From contig NC_083345.1 of NCBI RefSeq assembly GCF_019175385.1, positions 8,905,205-8,969,204 on the forward strand: a stretch of 64,000 nucleotides of DNA, written 5' to 3'. Position numbers and translations under genes: made by a program. Below, piece after piece: positions 1-10,561 of the stretch. Numbering within the stretch: position 1 is the stretch's first letter; each line of letters starts with the position of its first letter. The stretch comes from Lycium barbarum (Eukaryota > Streptophyta > Magnoliopsida > Solanales > Solanaceae). The notes below the pieces were generated by a model that saw only the letters and a program-made list of their open reading frames with translations, ran no database searches and had not been told where the DNA came from.

Positions 1-159
1 CACAATAAATTTTCCAAGGTGGTAGCATGGCATGTGAAGAGAAAATGAAAGGTCACTAGTAAAAAGAGTAAAAATGTAGGATCTACTGTGCACTTGTCAA
101 TTAATAAACACCCTCACACAAATATGACATGGCATACCTCACACATAGTAAAACTTTTC
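1..159. other. Unassigned left edge
   Basis: AT-rich sequence with no coding signal. It lies just outside the duplicated segment that begins near 160. In the second copy the corresponding position (before 14281) holds unrelated sequence with a poly(A) run, so 160 is a real duplication boundary or a point where one copy was interrupted. Confidence 0.3.
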
Positions 160-1119
160 GTCTAAAAGTGGCATTCTTTGTATCTAAGTTCAATTATACA
201 GATAGACTTTTCTCTTAAATGAGCATTGTGTTAGGGTTTTGCCCAGATTTTCTTACCATATTTGAGTTTTACTTTTCGTTTGAAGGAAAGTCAAAGTACA
301 ACCGTAATTGCTTTACTTTTTCCTAAAGGAAAATATAGATCTTTCATATTTGAGTAACTCTTTTCTTAGCGGAAAAGTTTTGGACATCTATAAATTGAAG
401 ACCTTCTTCTCACAACTAGAGAACACACAATAGCATCTACAATCATTTAGAGAGTTTTGCTTAAGGGGAGATTTATTTCTCAATAGTTTTAGAATATTTT
501 TTTATATTAGTATTATCATGTGTAGGACAATTGACCAAACTCATGTCATATAATAAAGTCTTTTATAGTTTTTTTTTGTCGTCTGATTTATCGTCGCTGA
601 AGATTTGCAATTATTAGCTTCCGCATAACGCCATATATTTCGATCTCAACACATTGAACACCAGGCAACGAATCTAAATCAATTTAACCAATAGAAAATA
701 GGCAATAAAGAGACACTGCATCGGTTGATATAACACGTGTGGTAAAGCTTTGAACAAGTTGAAATGGGAGAGTATGCGTTATACCATTTCAAAGTTGAAA
801 TACTGTGTAAACCATTCCGAAAACAAATTATATTCTCTTCTTCACAATTTATGTGAACGTGTTTGACTCGCACCAAAATTTAAAAATAAAAAGAAGACTT
901 TTGAAACTTATGATTTAAAATAAGTCATACATTTTTATGTGACTATATATAATTATCTCATTAAGGATAAAATGAAAAGTTCTAACGTTAAATTGTTACT
1001 AAATATAAAAATATGTCATTTGTTTTGGATTGACTAAATGAAAAAGAGTATTATATAATTTGGGATGGAGGAGTAATAATTAGTGACAAATGATAAAATT
1101 GTAATGCAATTAGAATAAA

Positions 1120-2235
1120 TTTGGAATAACTACATGACATAACAAACATATAGTTGGTATTAACATTTAGTAGCTATAGTTTAACTTAATTACTTCTCAT
1201 AGCAAACATTTGTGTATTAATAACATTTAGTAACTATATATATATATATACACACACAAAATAGAATACTCATCACACTGTTCACTCCCAACCCATCCCT
1301 CCCATCTCTCTCCCCCCTCTTCTCCCCACTGCTCCGTCGCCGGCCACCGCCGCCGCTAGAGCTCCGGCCATCTCATACTTCGAACAGGTAACTATCAAAG
1401 TTCAGATTTTTAGAAGACCCCAAATAGGCCTCAAAAACCTCAGCTTGAAATAAAAACCCCAACTTGTCCCCTTGCGTTTGCATAAACTCAAGCCACCCTC
1501 TCAAGAACTAATGCTACACGAACAAATTGCCAACGAAGGCAGCCCTTTTAGTTGAAAGTATAGGTAGCAGATGCTCTATTTTGCTCCAAAAATCTGTTAT
1601 TCCCACATTCCCAATATAGCTTTTGTGCAATGGAGCGGAAGTGGAGATTGGAGGTTCTTTTCCGGCGTGCCCTCGTCGGCATAGATCTGGAAAATATTTT
1701 CCGATCAAATCTGGAAAAAGTCTAGATTTTCGCTGTATTTGTTGTATATTTACCGTGTATACAATTTTTTTCGTTTGTATTTGTTGTATACATACCAAAA
1801 ACTATGGCGTTTTTATTAATTTTTTAGTGTATCTATGTTGTATACAATATTTTTCGCATGTATTTGTTGTATACATACTGGAAAATATGGCATATTTGTT
1901 AATTTTTTGGTGTATGAATGTTTTATACTGTATTTTTCGTCTGTATCTGTTGTATACATACCGAAAAATATGATGTATTTGTGTAATTATTGGTGTATAT
2001 GTATTCAGTTTTTACTCGTTGTATTCATGAATACAACAAGATAATTTATGAATACAGATAGTTATATTATGAATGCAGTGGAAAAAAAATTATTGTATTC
2101 ATAAATACAACTAAAAAAAGAAAATTGAATACACATGTGGGAGCTAGGATGATTTGCTACAGAACGTAAATATTGAAACATTAGCTATGCAGCTTGATTA
2201 AACCCCAAATGTTTGTTATTTATGTAAAATGCCCA
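1120..2235. mobile_element. Possible Mutator-like/Pack-MULE insert present only in copy A
   Basis: Copy A carries this segment where copy B has about 100 bp of other sequence. Its two ends are loosely inverted-repeat-like: near 1140 the top strand reads CATAACAAACAT, and near 2210 the bottom strand reads AATAACAAACAT. Inside is a pyrimidine-rich then GC-rich stretch (1285-1390, with CGCCGGCCACCGCCGCCGC) that looks like a gene's 5' leader, followed by a minisatellite. Mutator-like elements often carry such captured leaders, but no clean target-site duplication was found and the join is not a simple insertion. The class is inferred. Confidence 0.3.
1735..2000 (+). repeat. Minisatellite, three units of about 83 bp
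   Basis: Three successive units start with GTATTTGTTGTATACATAC or a close variant, near 1776, 1859 and 1942. Each continues through a TTAATTTTTT-type stretch to a TGTATAC-type word and a TTTTTCG tail. The unit spacing is about 83 bp. Reading frames across it are low-complexity artefacts. Confidence 0.6.
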
Positions 2236-3769
2236 TGTGCATCAATATTATCTGCTTTGACATCAATTTTATTTATTTATTTTACCACCAAATATTGTGG
2301 TGGGATAGTAAGTGATGCTTAATGCTCAACTAGAAAATTCGAGTTCCATCCATATGAAATTAAGTCTTGTTCGATAGGGACTGTTTTCTCTCAAGTAAGA
2401 CTTTTCTACACGAATTCAGATTAACCTAACCACGATAAAAGTATAAATTCATTGAGAAAAAAACAAAGACACACAGTGGCCATCCGAAATTTGTTTGGCC
2501 CACATTTGGGCATAATACCCACGTTGGGCTTTCGGCCCAAAGTATTGCCGAGGGCTAGCCCAGCAGCTCATTCACAACCCAAAAAAAAAAAAAAAGACTT
2601 ATAGTCGCCACAAAAGATCGAAACGTCGTCACTAAAAGGGTCACTCCAAGAAGAACAAGACTATTTGCGGCGACTTGTAGTTGCCATAAAAATCAAAAGT
2701 CTCCGCTAAAGTTCGACAAAAAAATTCAAATTGAGCCTTCAAAAAATATCCCAAAACATGTATAATATGTGTATTATTAGCAAGTATATGTTAATTGAGC
2801 CTTCAAGAATATCCCAAAACATGTGTAAGATGTGTATAATTAATAGGTATACATTTATTGAACATATATTATACACCAATGATAAATTTTCTAATTATAC
2901 GTTGCTTATACATTTCTTATACACAAGTTATAAAACAATGATGTATTTTTTATTCATATGCTGCAGGGATACATATTTATACGATAATGATACAACTTCT
3001 ATACATATAATATTTTTTTTATATACATATATAGTAGTAATACATATTCTCGACAACAATGATACATTTTCTATACATATATACAACAACTATACAGTTT
3101 ATGTTCATATGTTGGAATTAGTTGAAAAATGACTAGAAAATGAAATTATTTTGAAAAGACTAAAAAATGACTTTTAAAATTTTTGGGCCACCAGGTGTCA
3201 ATAGTTTCACCCGAATGGTCATTTGTGTCCTTTTACCCAAAAAAAAAAAAAAAAACTATTCAGTGGGCTAATAATTTTGGGCTTCTACTCATTCTTCACT
3301 TTTGATGCCTATTTTAGTTTTCAATTCTTTTTTGAAGTTTGAAACTTTATAAATATAAATGTGCTGGAATTATGTTGTGTGTTTAGTTAAAAATATTTTA
3401 TTTTTTCTACCTTACAAAGTTGTTATTTCAAACTTTAATTAAATATCTCCCAAACATGAGGGTATTTAATTGGGCACGAAATTTAAGAAAGGAGAAGATT
3501 ATTAAATTTTGTGGTTTAAAACAAGCCAAAAAAATTTATGTGGTTAGAAATCATTTTCTTAAGGGTAAAATAAATACTTCAAAGATAAATTGTTACTAAA
3601 TATAAAATGCGTCATTTTTTTTTTGGGACCGACTAATAAGAAGGGAAAAGATCACTAGTTGCCTCCAAAATACAAAATATTTACCCGCCCGTACCCTCTC
3701 TCAAACTATTTTCGCTTCTATCCCCACCAGTTGAAAGTATTCACCCGGTATACCCCTCAGCCAAACCCC

Positions 3770-4045
3770 TTCCTCTCTGTGATACCATCGCAGTATATTT
3801 ATATATCACGATGGTATCATGGAGGACTAAGAGAAGGATTGAAACAGTCCTTCATGATACCATCATGGTATATAAAAAACCTCTATGATATCATCATCTT
3901 ACATACAAATACCGTGATGGTATCATGAAGGACTGCTTCAGTCCTTCAATAAGACACTACTCAGGATCATGATTCCATCATGGTATATAAATATATTGAG
4001 ATGGCATAGGAGTGTCTTCTTATTGAAAGACTGAAGTGTCTTATT
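3770..4045. repeat. Palindromic GATACCATCATGG repeats at the end of copy A
   Basis: Words such as GGTATCATGGAGGAC and their complements (GTCCTTCATGATACCATC) alternate, so the segment can fold into several hairpins. The same family is expanded into a regular tandem array at 26112-26350 after copy B. Confidence 0.55.
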
Positions 4046-4302
4046 CAAAGATGAAAATTGACCTACCCCAATCATAAAAAAAATAATTGGTTAAACACTC
4101 TCAGAAACTCCATCTGCTAGTTTAAAGATTTGAAATGATTGTTCCATGTTGTAGAAATGAATTTTATCTTTGGGGGTCCCAGGACACCGAATAATTATCT
4201 GTCCATCGCATGATTCCGTTGTTTAAGCCAAAGAACTCATTATTTAAATTATGCAACTTTATTACTGAATCACTTTCCCCACTTCCAAAATATTGATTGC
4301 AG

Positions 4303-5179
4303 AAGCAAGGATTAAACTTACAGCAGTCCAGGAGAGCGAAAAGCAGCAATTGCAGTCTTTCTGCAATGCATGCAAGGGAATTCCTTTCTCTTCAGAGCTA
4401 ATTTGCAGTCATGTCTAGACCTAGTTGTTGCTTGCCAACTGATTACTAATTTATTATATTCAGTGAACACATAGAACTGTGCTTTTATTTTAGTCAATGT
4501 GTAGTTAAAAAACTTAGCTGCTGTATCACATTTTCAGGTCATGCATCCAGCATTTCCTTTCAGATCTCAAACCCCTGTGGTCCCTCCAACTGCTCCATCA
4601 ACCACAGAGGATGTGGAATTGGCAATGGCGATTAGTGCCTCTCTTCAGTCCGCTACACAACAAAGACCAACTTTTCATGAGAATCACCCTGGATCAGCCA
4701 GTCATAGTGATAGCTCCTTTACAGGGGCTTCTTCCCAAAAAGCTAGCAGTACTGGCTGTCAAGTTGAGGAAGCCAGTTCAAGTGGCACTCAAGTGGAGCA
4801 AGTCCAGGCTTCGAGTGATACGTCTACTGTTGTCCAAGCAATGCCGGAGAATCCGGTTACTGCATCTGCCCCAACAGCTCCTCCTCTTACGGATGACGTA
4901 ATAGACAATGGGCCAATTCATTATCCATCGATCGATGCCAGCCCAGTTGACGTGTCTTCTCCGACTGTTCAGAACTCCGGAGCACACGAAAGCGATAATC
5001 CTGAAGGCACTTCTTCATCTTGTATAATATACTTAGATGCTCCAGTGGAAGGAGCTTGCATCCCTTGTGGCCACATGGCTGGATGCATGTCTTGTTTGAA
5101 TGAAATTAAGGGAAAGAAGTGGGGCTGCCCTGTCTGTCGTGCCAAGATAGATCAGGTGATAAGGCTATATGCTGTTTAA
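4303..5179 (+). CDS. XBAT35: XBAT34/35-type RING E3 ligase, C-terminal exons only (copy 1)
   Basis: Two exons are visible. The first, 4303 to about 4412, gives a peptide with KQQLQSFCNACKGIP, the conserved block ahead of the RING linker in XBAT34/35. The second starts after TTTTCAG at 4538, is phase 0, and runs to TAA at 5177-5179 (213 aa). It contains VELAMAISASLQSA, a Ser/Thr/Pro-rich linker, TAPPLTDDVIDNGPIHYPSID and a C-terminal RING ending IDQVIRLYAV. In this family the RING recruits an E2 and ankyrin repeats bind substrate. The ankyrin part is not in this window upstream and may lie left of it. Two oddities: the first zinc pair reads CIIY instead of CxxC, and the first exon has no strong donor after GIP (a GT at 4413 would keep phase 0). 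It may be a decaying copy. Confidence 0.85.
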
Positions 5180-5783
5180 CAGTTGAACCGCAAATGATTG
5201 AAGCATTAAATGTAAGCATTTCGGGAACCTCATGTCCTCTTATTTGCTTTTGTTTCACTAGATATAATAGCAAAGTAAATAAGACCAAGTTTTGGGGTAT
5301 CCCAACTTTTGATTAATTGGCTCTTGTTTAAGTAGATCTTGGGTTCTGCTGTTAGTGTATAACATTCAAGAAAAGGGAGGAAAATGTGCTTGCTTTTGGG
5401 GAAAAAAATGTTTTTAGATCTACAGTTGTACACAGTACATTATAGAAGTTCTTGCTGTCATAATCAAAAGCAACTCAGGAATTATGACCAATTTTGGAAC
5501 TGATAGGTGTTTCCACTATTCTGTTCAACTTTTATTTGTTCTCTTAGAACATCCCCCTTGCTTAGCACCTGCAGTTACATCCTTGTTGCCTGTTGACTGT
5601 CTCGAGAATATAGGTTTTTAGCTATGTCAAGTGCTACCAGATGTTCTGATTTTGCTGTGATTCTATTTTGGAAAAATCTTTCCTTGCTCTGAGGAATGCC
5701 CGGTTTAACCAGAATCATCTCGTTAGCTTTCTACTCAATCCAGAAACAAGATCGGACGTTATCCTGGTTCGTCTCCATTTTTG

Positions 5784-5866
5784 TGGTACACCAGAGGTGC
5801 AGCGTCCTTCCCGGTCCTCTCGTACTAGGGAAAGGTCCTTTCAATGCTAACGCCCACACCGGATAT

Positions 5867-5900
<34 letters not shown>
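5784..5900 (-). pseudogene. Plastid 23S rRNA fragment (NUPT)
   Basis: On the - strand this reads as the 3' part of organellar 23S rRNA. It includes the sarcin-ricin loop word AGTACGAGAGGACCGG and the upstream block GTTCAGAACGTCGTGAGAC. The variant GGTCCATATCCGGTGTGGGCG is the form I associate with plastid rather than bacterial or cytosolic 25S rRNA. It ends abruptly at 5900 in AT-rich DNA. It is a non-functional plastid-to-nucleus transfer of about 117 bp, with small differences from the gene (for example an extra base pair near the GGTGC/AGCG word). Confidence 0.85.
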
Positions 5901-6458
5901 ATTTTCAATTTTTGATTATTCTCGAGTGAGGCCCTTTGAATATGAATTAAATTAAACTAATGCACTGATTGAAAGACTTGATGGCTATGAATATGATTGT
6001 TGTGCATATGAGAATGTGGTAGAATCATATTACAAGATTTCTTACTAGCAGCTGACCATCTATATTCTTTTTCATTTTGCAGGCATACGCAGAAGTTTTG
6101 CATTATTGGAAATTTCGAGTTTGTATACATATATATATATATATGCCTGGTTGTGTTTAAGATTTTCTAAAGGAAGCAAAATGCTACGGTTGTCTTCATG
6201 GTTTTTCTTCCCGGAGAAGAATGTAAATTTCTTGTGCAGAGAAGTGAAACTGTTGCTGGGATTACAGATATATTGATAAAATCTGTGAATAATTTTTTAT
6301 TTTTATTGGGACCTTTATGTGCAGCTTCAACTTGGTTATTGCGTTACTAGTATCCTGGTGATGTTTATTTTACTTCAGTTCAGTATAAATTGTCCGGTTA
6401 TGTACTCCATTTTTTAAAATTTGTGTTGCATCCAACTACGGGCTTTTTATTTTTTTTG

Positions 6459-6487
6459 GGGGCGGGGGGGCGGGGGGGGGGGGGGGG
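6459..6487. repeat. G-rich homopolymer tract
   Basis: A nearly pure G run, interrupted by two C residues, follows a T run. It creates spurious glycine- and proline-rich frames on the two strands. Confidence 0.8.
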
Positions 6488-6736
6488 TAAGATTCCTCTT
6501 TGTAAAGGTAAATGTTTCTCATGGGGAACATATTTATGGAGAAATGTCGTAAATAATATTGTTTCTTATATAACATTACCATTCTCAAAAAAAAAAAAAA
6601 AACATTGTTTCTTATATCACGTTTCAGTTTATAGTTGGATACAAAGTAAGCATTGTTTGATACATTGATCTGTCGAGGTAGGGGCAAAGGTGGTGTAATG
6701 GTGATTTATGATGATGAATAAGGGTAAGAAGAATTA

Positions 6737-7032
6737 GAGCCCATTTGGCCACAAGAATTATTCACTTTATACTGAAAATCTTTTTCACTTTTTTTTGGAA
6801 TCGCGTTTGGCCATGAAAATTTCAAATACAACTTGAAGTTGTATTCTGGAATTTCAAAAATAAGAAAAACTTATTTTTTAAAAAATTTCACTTTTTTCAC
6901 AACCAAAACAGCTGCAATTTAACAAAAAATACAATTTTAAAAACTATGGTCAAACATAACTCCAACTCCAACTCTAAAATTAAAAAAAAAGTGATTTTTT
7001 TTTTGTTTTGTTTTCTATAGCCAAACGCCTAC
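6737..7032. mobile_element. Tourist-like MITE (PIF/Harbinger type)
   Basis: The left end GAGCCCATTTGGCC matches the reverse complement of the right end (GTAGGCGTTTGGC) imperfectly. The element is flanked by TTA at 6734-6736 and 7033-7035, the 3-bp target duplication typical of Tourist elements. It is 296 bp, has no coding capacity and is rich in A/T runs. Confidence 0.6.
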
Positions 7033-7429
7033 TTAGTATAAGACGCTACGATAGACACTCTCGTTTGGCCGGGGAACAAGTTATTATTTTGATTAGTTAT
7101 TCCGAGATTGTATCTCATGATAAACTCATCTCAAATTAATTCTCCTTCATTAGTAAAAATCAGTTGATGGCACAGGTTTCAAGAATCTTCGTACATTATT
7201 TCCCTAGTTGGAAAAAAAAAATTAGTTTCAACGGATTATTTTAGGACTATTCATCTAAACCTCTCTGAACCACTCTTTGTTGACTGTGTAAAGAGAAATA
7301 CGAAGTATCCTCAAACCTATGGCCGTGTAATATAAATTATGTTTAGAAAAATGGAAAAAAAAAAAGAAAAAAAAAAAGAGAAAGAATATGATCGTACCAC
7401 TCTTCAAACTTGGAGTTTTTATCGGTGAA

Positions 7430-9443
7430 ATGAGTTGCGGGATCAACATAAGAGAAGCAACTAGAAAGATCGAAGTTGATCATCGTATTCCTCTCAAGTT
7501 TTACTATAAGACTGCTGATAATCTTCTCAAACAGGTCCCAATATCATTCTCTCTCTTTCGTTTTTTTGCATATCCAGAGCTCGAATCCAGACCTCTTGTT
7601 AATGTTGCTAGGAATTTTATCCATCCCATCACGACTCTTGTTATGTCTGCATTAAAAAAAATTTCTTTCTACTATATATACACTACTTAAATGAATTGAC
7701 CGTAATTGTCATGCAATGGTAGGATTTCTAATTCAGAATCCTCTGTCATGTCTGAGTACTTGCGAGCAAATTATGTATAATTGTATACTACTTGAGTTTA
7801 CTTGGAGTCTTCATTTCTATTGTTGAAAATTGAGATGATCTTATTACCTGAAGGGAAAATTTGCAGTTTAATTGTATATCCCTTCCCCCCCCCCCCCCCC
7901 CCCCCCACCCCCCCTTTCCTTTTGATATGTAAATTTGCAGTTTGTATCTTATCCCTTGCAACCCTCCCTATGCATGTGAATGTTGAACACAGAATCAAAT
8001 TATATAGGCATGCATGAAACTATTTTGTTGCCTTCTGGTTTCATTTCCATGTTCTTATAATAGCTTCTGTTTGGGAAATGATAAGGGAAGATGGTAGATG
8101 TGTGCAGTGGCGGATCCAGGATTTTCAATCAGGGTGTTCGGAAAAATAAATGAACCTATTTTTGCATTTGTTCAGGGTGTTCAAAAGTCAATATATCTAC
8201 ATGAACACGGAAAATTGACCCTAAATATACACTGTAATTTTTTGCCGAGGGTGTTCGGGTGAACACCCTGGGCCTTGACTACATACGCCCCTGGATGTGT
8301 GGGAGAATTAACAAAATGGATTGTCGCTACATTTTATTCCAAATTTATCTTATCAAAATACGTATACTCTAGACATAGAAGCAGGACAGATCCAAAATTT
8401 AAGCTTTATGATTTCAACCTTTAGGATTTTATTGTTGAGCCCATTATATTCTCAAAGTTATGTTTTTATATCTACTATTTATTGTAATTTTAATGAAATT
8501 TAACAAATAAATTTATGCTCTGTTTAAAAGTACTGGGTTCAGATAAATCTGGTTCTCCAAAGCTGCATCTGCCCCTGCATAGAAGCTCAAGAATTGGAGT
8601 AGAACTATATTGCACTACTAGTTAGCCACCAAGTATTAACAAGACAAGGGTGACATAAAGAAATTTGATATTCTTGGACATAAATGAAAGAAGGAAGTAA
8701 ATCTTCTATCGAGTTTATACAAATTCAATTGTATAGTTAGATTCATGTGTAGTCTGATTTTGTCTATGCAAATAAATGGCTGTTAGCACAATTTCTAGAG
8801 AGACAAAGGCATACCCCTTAGTTCTATCATTTTTTACAAGTGTTTACAAGATTACCTGCCTTAGTATATGGTGCTCTTTCAAATCAACCAATTAATAAGA
8901 CTATGTTTACACACCATTGCTTAACTCTGAGTTGGTGAGCCAATTTTATTGAAGTTAAAGTTCTGTTTCATTTTCCTCTAGGCAAACACTTATCGGCAGG
9001 AGAACAATATCATAGATCTGTACATTCTGCTTCTCAGATACGCAGGGTAAACAAATATTTCCATATTTATAACTTACTTGAGGCGTTTTAATGCCTATGT
9101 ATATATGTAATTTCTTAAATATTTCTGTGGTTCCAGTATTATATCTGAAACTATACCTTTCCACCGAGACTACAGTGCTTCAAATCATACAGAAAAGATA
9201 TCTTACAAAAAGGTAATTAAGCAGTGTCTCTAAACTTGCACTTGTTTGGATTTTTATCCTCACGGATGTTAAATCATTAGTACTGTGATGTGATTTAAGA
9301 AATTACTGGACGTACTTCGCGAGCTGGAATGTTTAAGACCACAAGTTGTACGAGAAATTAATAAAGTGAACAGAGAACATGCACTGAAGGAACAGATTCG
9401 GTTAAACAATGCATCATCGTCTAGACTGTCGCCTCATAGTTGA
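7430..9443 (+). CDS. AMSH: AMSH-type deubiquitinase, N-terminal MIT/USP8-dimerisation part only
   Basis: Four exons join in phase: 7430-7534, 8982-9046, 9137-9212 and 9300-9443 (TGA), all with GT-AG borders, giving 129 aa. The peptide begins MSCGINIREATRKIEVDHR, continues IPLKFYYKTADNLLKQ, ANTYRQENNIIDLYILLLRY, ISETIPFHRDYSASNH and KLLDVLRELECLRPQVV. These follow the order of the N-terminal helices of plant AMSH1/AMSH3, which bind ESCRT-III partners at endosomes. The catalytic MPN+/JAMM domain, with its zinc-binding His and Asp residues, is absent. Full AMSH proteins are about 500 aa, so this is a truncated gene or half of a fusion. An in-frame ATG follows the stop directly, and a good donor (CAG|GTAATG) lies at 9473/9474 in phase 0, matching the phase of the RING exon at 10193. 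Intron 1 carries an hAT MITE. Confidence 0.8.
7886..7915. repeat. C homopolymer tract in AMSH-like intron 1
   Basis: About 30 nearly uninterrupted C residues, broken by one A, inside the first intron. It is probably length-unstable and produces a spurious polyproline frame. Confidence 0.8.
8105..8293. mobile_element. hAT-type MITE with 8-bp TSD
   Basis: The left terminus is CAGTGGCGGATCCAGG and the right terminus ends CGCCCCTG, so the ends are short imperfect inverted repeats. The 8-bp sequence GATGTGTG flanks it exactly on both sides (8097-8104 and 8294-8301), as expected for hAT transposition. It is 189 bp, non-coding, and lies in intron 1 of the AMSH-like fragment. Relatives are at 30002-30250 and 38500-38671. 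Confidence 0.85.
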
Positions 9444-9535
9444 ATGGCTTCCTTATGGCTAGACAATAAGCAGGTAATGCATTGTGAAATTTTCTTCTTG
9501 AAACGTGTTGTTTATATTTTCATCCATATCAGATG

Positions 9536-10115
9536 TATCCTATGTTGCTCGGACTCTCCAAAAATGTTGTCGCGCCTATGTTGGATCCTCAAAAAATGCA
9601 CAGCATTTGGAGGATCCGACACACTCCCAGCGATGTTTTTGAAGAGTTCGAGCAGCATAGGATGTATCCACTAAAACATAGTATGATTTATGTTATGTTG
9701 CTCGGACCCTCCACGAATGTTGTTACACTCATATCGAATCCTTTGGAAGTACATAACTTTTGGATGATTCGACACACGCACTTGGCTGAAGAGTTCGAGC
9801 AACATAGGATGTATCCACTAAATCATTCTATAATTTATGATATGTTAACCCTCCAAAAATACTGCTGCACCCCGTCTCGGATCCTTAAAAAATACATAGC
9901 TTTTGGATGTTCCAAGACACACCTGTCCGTATTTATGAAGAGTTCGAGCAGCATAGATTTTATCCACCAAAACATATAATTTATGCTATGTTGTCGGTCC
10001 CTCCAAAAATGTTGTTGCACCCATGTCGGATTCTTTGAAATGCGTAGCTTTTGGAGGGTCAGATACATTCCCAGTGATATTTTTCAAAGAGTTCGAGCAA
10101 CTTCGGATTGTATCA
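9536..10115. repeat. Four tandem copies of a palindromic Solanaceae repeat
   Basis: Units of about 147-150 bp start near 9540, 9690, 9838 and 9985. Each begins like TATGTTGCTCGGACTCTCC, contains a central inverted pair (GGATCC...GGATCC-like arms around a GCATTTGG core), and ends GAGTTCGAGCAGCATAG followed by a CCACTAAAACAT-like spacer. Each unit is an imperfect hairpin, as in a MITE, yet the units sit head-to-tail with spacers, so tandem duplication followed insertion. The array fills most of the interval between the AMSH-like exons and the RING exon. Reading frames through it are artefacts. Confidence 0.75.
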
Positions 10116-10192
10116 ATTCAGACATATCATTTATGCACAAAAATTGCTCATTGACTACCAATTGTTTCTTGTTTCTGCATAATTGTTTACAG

Positions 10193-10561
10193 ACAAGGCA
10201 TTCAAGACTGACACTAACTATTCCGCGCCCTGCTAACCCTGAAGTTGTACCTTCAGCACCACCAATTGAAAATTTGATCATAGATGATGATGCCCCATTG
10301 CAATCTGGTTCAGCTGAGTCTAGTTTTGTGGATTCATCTTCTTCAACAACGGAGAACTTATCGAAAAGACAAGACGAAGGAGGTTCTAATGCTGCTTCGT
10401 CCTGTATTATATGCTATGAAGCCCCAATAGAGGGGGCGTGTGTACCATGTGGACATATGGCTGGGTGCATGTCTTGTTTGAACGAAATTAAAGCCAAAAG
10501 CTGGGGATGCCCTGTCTGTCGCACTAAAATCGAGCTTGTTTTACGTTTATATGCTGTTTAA
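10193..10561 (+). CDS. XBAT35: XBAT34/35-type C-terminal RING exon (copy 2)
   Basis: The exon starts after a TTGTTTACAG acceptor at 10192, is phase 0, and ends at TAA 10559-10561 (122 aa). A short linker (PSAPPIENLIIDDDAPLQSG) leads into a C3HC4 RING with all eight ligands visible: CIIC, VPCGH, AGCMSC and GCPVC. It ends with the family tail LRLYAV. It is much shorter than copy 1 because most of the Ser/Thr-rich linker is missing. No ankyrin exons precede it; the nearest upstream exons are the AMSH-like ones, whose phase is compatible. It could be the 3' exon of a fusion gene or an isolated remnant. The RING itself looks competent to bind zinc and an E2. Confidence 0.8.
   Translation, partial: TRHSRLTLTIPRPANPEVVPSAPPIENLIIDDDAPLQSGSAESSFVDSSSSTTENLSKRQDEGGSNAASSCIICYEAPIEGACVPCGHMAGCMSCLNEIKAKSWGCPVCRTKIELVLRLYAV

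Larger units (their letters stand above)
160..4045 (+). repeat. Segmental duplication, copy A
   Basis: This stretch recurs in the same orientation at 14281-15186 plus 24019-26010, where a copia element splits it. The match starts at the GTCTAAAAGTGGC motif (160 and 14282) and runs, with scattered substitutions and small indels, to the palindromic GATACCATCATGG region near 4040 and 25990. By eye the two copies are roughly 95% identical. Copy A has about 1.1 kb (near 1120-2235) where copy B has about 100 bp of different sequence. The stretch around 832-1073 looks like a degenerate Stowaway MITE. No gene was recognised. Copy A ends about 260 bp before XBAT C-terminal exons, while copy B begins about 450 bp after an XBAT N-terminal fragment. 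Confidence 0.9.
5180..7429. other. Spacer between XBAT copy 1 and the AMSH-like fragment
   Basis: The start should hold the 3' UTR of XBAT copy 1. It also contains a plastid rRNA fragment (5784-5900), a short AT microsatellite (near 6126-6144), a G homopolymer tract (6459-6487) and a Tourist-like MITE (6737-7032). No other gene was recognised. Confidence 0.5.

Noticed and set aside
2731..3132. 133-codon frame, repeated at 24683-25015
   Set aside because: The two copies diverge without codon-position bias and the frame is broken in copy B; it is AT-rich repeat DNA in the duplicated segment.
6390..6687. Glycine-rich or proline-rich small proteins
   Set aside because: They are translations of the G homopolymer tract at 6459-6487.
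9533..9979. 148-codon frame just before the RING exon
   Set aside because: It runs through the four-unit palindromic repeat array; its internal repeats come from that array.
9983..10192. Upstream extension of the RING copy 2 frame
   Set aside because: It lies in repeat DNA and ends at a good acceptor at 10192, so it is intron read in frame by chance.
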